64,000 nt of DNA from Hermodice carunculata (Eukaryota; Annelida; Polychaeta; Eunicida; Amphinomidae): assembly GCA_964020975.1 (NCBI GenBank), contig OZ026619.1:1540737-1604736 (forward strand). Reading direction: 5' to 3'. The notes below the pieces were generated by a model, which saw nothing but the letters and a program-made list of their open reading frames with translations, was not told the DNA's origin and did no database searches. Made by a program: the position numbers and the translations under genes. Each line of letters starts with the position of its first letter. Position 1 is the stretch's first letter. Positions 14,257 to 64,000 of the stretch are shown here, piece by piece.

Positions 14257-14848
14257 TATTCCTTGCAAACCTGAAAAATGAGGGACGGGGGTTAATTCTT
14301 GCACTGATAATCACAGCAGCTGGTGCTCAGGAGAACTAAATTATCATAAAGTTTCCTTTTTACAGGCTAAAAGTTATCCTAAAAAGACCTGTATCTATAT
14401 ACAGACACGGCTACATTTCTTAGGGAGGGAAGCAGAGGTCTGGGTCAGTGGATTTCCTTGGTATTTCTAAAATGTGACAGGGAAAGCTGTTGACTTGAGC
14501 CTGCAACTCGTCAATAAAAAAAAGTATAGACCCATATCTTTTACATGGATTGCGAAGCAGGCCAAGGCTTAATCACTCTCCATGGCACAGATGGTGGTGT
14601 ATACTTTCCTACGAATGTTTTTTTGTGATTATTCATATGTCTTGTCACAAGAAGGTAACATGTGACAGGAGTGTTCATAGACCTTGTGGAGTTCATCTTT
14701 ATCGCCTCTTGTCTTTGTCAATATGTTATGTCAAAGAAGTACACAAATATGTCTCAATTTACCTTTGTTATGAGGTGTGATCTTTGTAAGGCTTAAGTAT
14801 CTATTGTCTTCGATAGCTTCCCTGACAAACAAAGTTAATACAGAAAAG

Positions 14849-15015
14849 TACAGTGAAACCTGTAATGAAGACCACCTCTGTATTGAGACCATTTCTATAT
14901 TAAAGACCGATTTACAGCCCTTTTTTATCCTTAATAATATACTGTTTAGACCACTTCCCTATAAAGACCACAGTTATTTCCATCTCTAAATGGTCTTAAT
15001 TGGCAGATTCCACTA
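14849..15015 (+). mobile_element. TA-flanked MITE with CAGTGAAACCTG end
   Basis: It starts TACAGTGAAACCTGTAATGA. The interior has GAAGACCACC/TATTGAGACC sub-repeats, and the right end is a decayed inverse (ATTCCACTA). It is related to the copy at 17205. Confidence 0.6.
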
Positions 15016-15373
15016 TGTTGTGTATTTATTGACATATTTGCTTTGAATATTGGCCCCTATTTTTTCAAGAGCAAGAAAACATATCATGTATGTTTTAAAA
15101 CAAGAATTCTAGTCAGTTTTCTTAGTATTTCCCTGAAATATGAAACCAGGGATAGAATTCAGCGAGAATCCTAGGCTCCATTCTCGTAAAGATTCTCCTA
15201 AACTTGTCGTTCTTTAAAAAGAAAACTAATTGACAAAAAATGCAAATAGATTCTTGCAAAATTTTGTGAAATTCTGGCCCTGGAAACCTTTTCATGAAAA
15301 TGTACAGGTTTGACCCCATCATGGAAAAAATGTAGAATTTTGACATCTGTCATGAGGTACAAACAAGTCCTTC

Positions 15374-15541
15374 ACAAACGGCCTACTCATGGTTTGGTTA
15401 GCTTTTTGTATGTTTTTACGGCCTCTTCATGGTTTGGTTAGCTCTTTGTATGTTTTTACGGCCTCTTCATGGTTTGGTTAGCTCTTTGTATGTTTTTACG
15501 GCCTCTTCATGGTTTGGTTAGCTCATTGTATGTTTTTACAT
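15374..15541 (+). repeat. 40-bp minisatellite, about 4 copies
   Basis: Unit start GGCCTCTTCATGGTTTGG, unit end TTTGTATGTTTTTAC. Copies are almost identical. Confidence 0.95.
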
Positions 15542-16104
15542 GTATAGCATTTTTTTGATTTTTACATTTGGAGTGGGCACTTTTTTTTTATTTCTTACAT
15601 ATGTAACCAATAGTTTTTACATTTGTGGTAGGCAATATTTTTACATATATAACAAAAGTTTTTACATGTATTGATTTTTACATAAACAACCAAGTTTTTT
15701 TTTTTACATGTAAGGGTGTTTTTACATGTAGCAGAATGTTTACATATGAGGGTTTGACATAAGTTCTTGGATGACCCCAAAATTTTTGGTATGTTCTGCA
15801 TCTGGGGTCAAAATCACTTGGTAGGTTTTCGCTCTAACGCCTTCAATTAGTCTCTGATTTATTGCATGCAAGATAAAACTTACATATTTTCTCAGCTTTT
15901 TCACTTCACTGGTAACTGTTTGTAAAATGGTTGGCATAATATGCAAACTGTGTGTTTATATCACCATGGTTACTGTGCAGACATTTTGTCCACTATGTTT
16001 TGGTTGCATTGCGGCTGGACCCTCCTGCCTTGTGTTTGTATTAACCACAAGACTGTGTTAGCCTTTTGTTTCCATAAACAAAAATAGGTTGGAATAAAGG
16101 TACA

Positions 16105-16180
16105 TTGTATTTTATTAACTCATTCCACCCTGGTAGAAGACTGAGTCAACAGCTTTCCTTGGCGCGCTCTGGGCGCAATA
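16105..16180 (+). repeat. Tandem duplicate of the left half of a hairpin MITE
   Basis: These 76 bases are repeated at 16181-16256. The unit holds 10 bases of flank, the TTAA, the left terminal repeat and the left hairpin arm, and ends at the palindrome centre. Confidence 0.9.
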
Positions 16181-16190
16181 TTGTATTTTA

Positions 16191-16429
16191 TTAACTCATT
16201 CCACCCTGGTAGAAGACTGAGTCAACAGCTTTCCTTGGCGCGCTCTGGGCGCAATGCGCCCAGAGCGCGCCAAGGAAAGCTGTTGACCATGGGCATATAA
16301 TTTGGAATGATCTTCCATGCAAGTTTCATCCAAAATATTGAAAAATAATCCCTAAATTAGTAAAATACAATTAGCAGACGACATTTAGATATTAGCGGGA
16401 AAAAGCGTCATCAGGGTGGAATGAGTTAA
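16191..16429 (+). mobile_element. TTAA-flanked hairpin MITE with perfect 33-bp stem
   Basis: TTAACTCATTCCACCCTG at the left and CAGGGTGGAATGAGTTAA at the right are perfect inverted ends. The hairpin at 16221-16287 has two exactly complementary 33-base arms around one base. A close relative lies at 55327-55565. Confidence 0.92.
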
Positions 16430-17204
16430 AAAGGAAAGCAAAAGGAGCTCAAGATAGAGAAATGCCTTGATCAGGAACCATTTGTGAAGAATCTGAGTAT
16501 TACATCTGTGATTATACCAGCGTGGAAATTCCAGGATGTGGGGTTTCCCTGACTGACTCAATTAAACTTCATGCACGATTCCAGTAAAACGCTGACAGTC
16601 CTATTGGTGGTCCTAAATTGTGTGCCATTAATTAGTGCATAGTTAAGTGGGTCTACCCCACAGTTGTTGATAAACATATTCAAGGTGGAAATTCCATTGC
16701 AATGAGACTTGACTTTCTGTGGTAAATGTCACTTTGTAATTAACATGTATAAACGTGGAGGCAATTAAGGAGAGTTTAGTTCATGTATCATAAGTCAGTC
16801 AGCGTAAATATTGAACAAGAGGAGTCTTGTATTCTTATATACATGTATATGACAATACATTGTGAAAACTTTGGTCAGGTTTTACTTGTAACAAGAGAAA
16901 GCTGAACTGTGGAAAAGTGAGTCTTTGGTACACCAGGTATGGAATAAAATGGCTTTTGGTGACAAAAATGGCCAGCGGTCCACAGTGGCTAAAAGGTTGG
17001 CTGGGCTAACTTTAAGTACACTTTGCAAAAAAAAAAAAAAAACACTAAAAAAAACTGTGACACATGGCCCAACTTTTTCAAAGCAGACAGCAAAAAAAAT
17101 GGCGCAGTGGTAAGCGTTTGAAGCGCCCTCTTGTGAGGGACTGCTGTCTTTTAAGACTTTCCTGTCAAGTCCTGACACTGGAGTTTGTTTTTCTATTAAT
17201 GTTG
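16430..17204. other. No feature recognised
   Basis: Non-coding, A-rich near 17030-17095. A short tRNA A-box-like word at 17100 has no matching B box. Confidence 0.4.
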
Positions 17205-17390
17205 CAGTAGAATCTCCAGTTAAGAGCACCTCCATAAAGAGACCACTTCTATATTAAGACCACCAATTTACAGACCCCTGTTTGTTAATCCTCACTTAAA
17301 CTGTATACCACATTAAGAACACTCCCGTACTAAGACCACATTTTCAGTCCCTTAGGTGTCATTAATAGGGATAGTCCACTTTCCACTGTA
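17205..17390 (+). mobile_element. TA-family MITE with CAGTAGAATCTCC end
   Basis: The left end CAGTAGAATCTCCAGTTAAG and right end CCACTTTCCACTGTA are loosely inverted. Internal AAGACCAC sub-repeats tie it to the copy at 14849. Confidence 0.6.
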
Positions 17391-18938
17391 GTTTCTATTT
17401 TAAGACTAACTGCAATATGAGGCCACTTTGTGCTTGCAGTTGGGGGGGGGGGTAAATGGCAGGTCCTATTGTCATCAATATGGCAGACCAAAAAGTGGAG
17501 GTTACTTGCACTTTGAGGTCAGCAATACCTGTACTGGCCTGTGTGATTGGGTCTTCAACTTTGATAGGCAGCGATCAAAGATATAAAGCAATAAGCACAT
17601 GATTTGTAATAGATACCCAGAACACTTTAAATGCATTGTCACAGTCTGTCAGGGACACACAAGTATATATAATGCACCTAGGGATGGAAAGTTGAAAAAA
17701 CTTCAACTTAGTCACTGTGTTTGGATTTTTGCAACTTTAGTGCATCTATAATTTATTCGTTATCATGTCAAGTATATCCTTAAGTTTGATGGAGTCTAAA
17801 ACATACACGTGACATCATTGAACTCAGATAAGCACACACTCGAGCTCTAGACCTTATTATTTTCTATTTTTAAACAATTACATAGAGAACACTATTCCCC
17901 GTAACTCTATGTAAATTAACCTCTATTTTTGGCCTTCATGAATTCTCCAATACCGTGTGGCATTGAAAACCTTGGGATTGGAAGCCCCATCAAGTCATAC
18001 TAGAGGGACACCCACAGACAGCAGCCATGGGCCGGGGACGTACAACAAAGCGAGTATGTTGTGATACATTGTTTTGTTTGATTCAAGAGGATTCTACAAG
18101 AAAGTTGCTTAATGTCTCTGGTAGACTCCGTGATTTCATGCTTCACCATGCAGCTGTGTTCTATAATTTGATGAGATTTCAGATTTTATTACACCCTAAC
18201 CTGTATCAGCCACAATACTTGTTAGTGGCTATGTCATCGCCAGTGTGTGGCCATTATTCACTTTTTCCTCAAAGTGTTATCTTTTTGGGACAAAGAGAGA
18301 TTTTATGCTTTTTCACCAAGTTTGCCTTTCTGCGAGACTCTTGTTGGAAGCTCACAGACTAATTAAAGTTCCTTTTTCAATGTCAAATACATGTGGTCAC
18401 GTGTAAAAGTCTACACATGTTGCATGTGAGGCAGGATATATTTGAAAGGTAACTATTTATGCTAGTGGTATAACAAGGTGAACAAAGTTACCAAAATCAT
18501 ATTTTTTCAATGATGCAGATTGTCCTCAAAACTTCCATTGTCCAAAAACTTAATTTTAATGAGATTTACTTACCAAACAAAACTGCTTGATGGGTGGAGG
18601 GAACAATGAGACAGAAAGTGAAAGCCAGAGAGAGAATCAGACAGTAATATTTTTAACCAATTCTTTTATAACTGATTTGCCACTAACAAGCAGAAGTGGC
18701 CGCAAGGACCAATCACAGATCTAAGCATAATATGATTATATAATCACAATAAATCAAGTTGCCGTCTCAGCAGAGCCAATCATATGCATAATTTGGTCAA
18801 TCAACACAGGGGGAAAGGGTTAATGTGTTGGTCAGTAGAGGTACTGTATCAGTGGTCCTATGTATGCGGCCAACGAGGTCTTACTGCTTGTCCCAGACAG
18901 GTAACATCTAGTGCAGTCAGTATGTGATGACAAGCTGC
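17391..18938. other. No supported gene
   Basis: It contains a short GC-richer stretch around 18027 with GCAGCCATGG and a possible donor 27 bases later. Otherwise non-coding. Confidence 0.35.
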
Positions 18939-19041
18939 TGAATGCATTGATCTGCATTGCCTTGATCTGCATTGCCTTCATATCCATTGCCTTGATCTGC
19001 ATTGCCTTCATATCCATTGCCTTGATCTACATTGCCTTGCA
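18939..19041 (+). repeat. 15/30-bp minisatellite
   Basis: Repeats of TTGATCTGCATTGCC and TTCATATCCATTGCC alternate. Confidence 0.9.
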
Positions 19042-19361
19042 AGTCAGGATGTACCAGTGCTTTCACAATGACACATTTCAAAGACCTGGTTATTCTCCCT
19101 GCATGCATCCTGTGGGTCTCCTCTGTTTTCAATCCTGCCCTGCTGATATATTCTTGATAAACTCACAAAACTGCCCTGCCCTCTTCCCCCAAAAGTTCCT
19201 TTTTGAGGCGTAAATGCTATCTGAAATACAGTCTTCACAAAATCCCTGAAGGGTGAGCATTGTGGGGCCAAACAAAATCCCTGAGGGGTGAGCATTGTGG
19301 GGCTATCTTTGGAGTAGCTACAGCATGACTTGCCACAAAGGCCAAGACCACAGCTGTAGCT

Positions 19362-19880
19362 AAAACCACTGCTGTAGCTAACAGTGACCGGTAGCTGGCA
19401 GGCACTGTAAATACCACTGCTGTAGCTAACAGTGACCAGTAGCTGGCAGGCACTGTAAATACCACTGCTGTAGCTAACAGTGACCAGTAGCTGGCAGGCA
19501 CTGTAAATACCACTGCTGTAGCTAACAGTGACCAGTAGCTGGCAGGCACTGTAAATACCACAGCTGTAGCTAACAGTGACCAGTGGCTGGCAGGCACTGT
19601 AAATACCACTGCTGTAGCTAACAGTGACCAGTGGCTGGCAGGCACTGTAAATACCACTGCTGTAGCTAACAGTGACCAGTAGCTGGCAGGCACTGTAAAT
19701 ACCACTGCTGTAGCTAACAGTGACCAGTAGCTGGCAGGCACTGTAAATACCACTGCTGTAGCTAACAGTGACCAGTAGCTGGCAGGCACTGTAAATACCA
19801 CTGCTGTAGCTAACAGTGACCAGTAGCTGGCAGGCAGTGTAAATACCACTGCTGTAGCTCACAATGACCAGTAGCTAGCA
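19362..19880 (+). repeat. 48-bp minisatellite, about 11 copies
   Basis: The unit opens ACCACTGCTGTAGCTAACAG and closes CTGGCAGGCACTGTAAAT. Because 48 is a multiple of three, long frames stay open on the - strand but encode only a 16-residue repeat. The leading CAGCATGACTTGCCA wording just upstream resembles hairpin arms of the 46.7-kb MITE type. Confidence 0.95.
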
Positions 19881-20912
19881 GGCAGGCATGACATCATCAT
19901 CATCATTGACAGCTATTTGTCGTAGGTGTTAACGTTACTATTATGGGACGAGCCAGAGCAGACTGAACAGTTGCAACCACAAACTATGTTAAATGCAATG
20001 AATTATCAGGTGCACATGAGTTCAAGTACTAGATACAGTATCCTAGATTAGTGCACATCATTCGACTGCCAGATGCTTTGTTATCAAATGCCGACAGAGT
20101 CACTGTGCATTCAGACCAATTGCAGCTACCACCTCACTAGAAATGTCAAGTATTTCAACGGACTGCAGACTTTGAGTGGGGTTATAGTTTCTCCCCACCG
20201 TTGCAAAACTGCGACACACACAGTAATAAGGGGGATGCTCTGGAAGGAAATGTTAGCAGTTGTACAGACAAGCTCCATGTCTGAGGTGTGTACCGTGTAA
20301 GACATCATTGGATTACCTGCAGAGAGACCAAGATGTATGTGGAGTTGAGAAAAAAACATAAAACTTGGTCTGGTCAGGAGACATATGGTTCGAAAGCCTT
20401 GCTTGGGTTGTACAGACAAGCGTGATAACACACAGAACTTGGAACAGTGCACATTTTTGAAAATTCGAACCATGTTTGGATGCTCTGGGAGGAATCAGCA
20501 CACTGCCTTTTGAGTTATTAAGGTTTTAATATTTTTACTGCATATTTTTGGAAATAATGTTTTGTTGTTCCTCCTGGAAGGTGACGGACTGTGTAACTAT
20601 GAGTACTGAGCTATGAGAGTAGAGGACCCAGGGCCTCAGACTTTTAAACTCCTCCAAGTTGTGTCTGTGTAACAAATGGGGGTAAAATCCTGGTTTGAAG
20701 CAAACTTGAAATGTATGATGTCTTGAGAAGTACACATGGTAAGAGACGGCAGTTACTGTGGGTACTGATTTGAAAAGTAACTGATCTGCGAACTTTGAGA
20801 TAAGGTGCTCTTATGCTTGCCACATTGGGGGCATGTTTTACCAGCAGGACAGTCAGTGATGAGCCTGAGTAAAAGGTACAAGTATTGATCTGTTTTTGTC
20901 TGTCCGTTTCAG
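19881..20912. other. Intron or upstream DNA before the first visible exon
   Basis: No repeat family recognised. It ends in a pyrimidine tract and TTTCAG at 20912. Confidence 0.4.
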
Positions 20913-63285
<42,373 letters not shown>

Positions 63286-63759
63286 GTAGGTCTTTATGGC
63301 AACATTCTCCTGTTTTGTAGTTTTCAGTTCACCAGCTAGCCTCGCGTTTAAATTCTGCCCAATATTTGGATGCATAGATGTCATGATGGGTTGGAAAGTT
63401 TAACGTATATTAGAGACTCTTTCTGCTTGAGTCAGTGAGTGGAACATACCATTACACTCTGCCGTTATTTTGACAGCTAAATAGTGAATGAAGGAACAGA
63501 CAGAAATCACAGCAAAAGAGGATTTGAAACACACTTTGTCGTTAGTTACATGTATGTAACACCCAACTATATAAAGCATGTATGCACGACCGTTGCACCA
63601 GCCTCTGATGAGACACAGCAGTGTGGAAACTGGACAGGGGTTACAGTAGAGGACAAGAGTCATTTTTGGCCTTGTCCTGGTCATATTTGGCTGTGTACAC
63701 TTACTTTGTTTCATAGGACAACAGTTTGTTTTATTCAGTACACCTTGTTTCACAGAGTA
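63286..63759. other. Intron sequence, nothing recognised
   Basis: Start of the intron after the last visible exon. Non-coding. Confidence 0.5.
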
Positions 63760-64000
63760 AAATTTGTTTCATTGAGAACAGCTTGTTTCACAGAGTACAG
63801 CTTGTTTCACAGGGTATAGCTTGTTTCACAGAGTATAGCTTGTTTCACAGGGCTTGTTTCACAGAGTATAGCTTGTTTCACAGAGTATAGCTTGTTTCAC
63901 AGGGTATAGCTTGTTTCACAGGGTACAGCTTGTTTCACAGGGTACAGCTTGTTTCACAGGGTACAGCTTGTTCCACAGGGTACAGCTTGTTCCACATGGT
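63760..64000 (+). repeat. 19-bp minisatellite running off the window end
   Basis: Unit AGCTTGTTTCACAGGGTAC, about 12 copies, continuing to the last base. Confidence 0.95.

Noticed and set aside
17100-17150. tRNA gene or tRNA-derived SINE head
   Set aside because: An A-box-like word (TGGCGCAGTGG) is present, but no B box, cloverleaf or SINE body follows.
19044-19862. 272- and 204-codon open frames on the - strand
   Set aside because: They translate the 48-bp minisatellite.

Overview
This is eukaryotic, metazoan DNA. Its one confidently recognised gene is spread over about 42 kb on the + strand, with short exons and GT-AG introns. The rest is introns and flanks crowded with minisatellites, microsatellites and small non-autonomous DNA transposons. 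The protein resembles vertebrate TBC1D4/TBC1D1 closely enough for the exons to be read by eye. The repeat landscape (dense minisatellites, frequent ACATGTA-type motifs, TTAA- and TA-flanked foldback elements) suggests a marine invertebrate. A mollusc or related lophotrochozoan is my best guess, but I cannot exclude a cephalochordate or an ambulacrarian.

Layout. 1-20912 holds no exon I can prove. It contains diverged tandem repeats, an (AG)n tract, a possible TATA/CCAAT/heat-shock-element promoter near 2.8-3.0 kb, a repeat array rich in nuclear-receptor half-sites (9.8-11.2 kb) and several hairpin MITEs. It may be upstream intron or intergenic DNA. 20913-63285 holds 18 exons (16 strong, 2 tentative) whose phases join without a break into 1022 codons. 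They encode, in order, the end of PTB1, PTB2 with a long polar insert, a phosphorylation-rich linker, the basic calmodulin/14-3-3-like segment and nearly the whole TBC Rab-GAP domain. The first PTB exons and the C-terminal coiled-coil exons lie outside the window or were not found. 63286-64000 is the next intron and ends inside a 19-bp minisatellite.

Gene function. TBC1D1/TBC1D4 proteins are Rab GTPase-activating proteins. In vertebrates, Akt and AMPK phosphorylation relieves their block on vesicle (GLUT4) trafficking. Both catalytic fingers (Arg in the DLGRTF motif, Gln in YCQG) are present, as are two overlapping Akt-type sites in the linker.

Most notable observations. (1) A probable internal promoter and alternative first exon at 52938-53044: TATA box, ATG and 47 coding bases in exact phase with the next exon. 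It would give a short form keeping only the basic segment and the GAP domain. (2) Three catalytic-domain splice junctions carry tandem duplications of the junction itself; one makes three successive in-frame 3' splice sites 45 bp apart. (3) About a dozen TTAA-flanked hairpin MITEs are present. One sits inside a minisatellite unit and shows its TTAA target directly, one has a half-element duplication ending at the palindrome centre, and two appear to have seeded minisatellites. No rRNA, convincing tRNA, CRISPR array, LTR element or virus-like element was seen.
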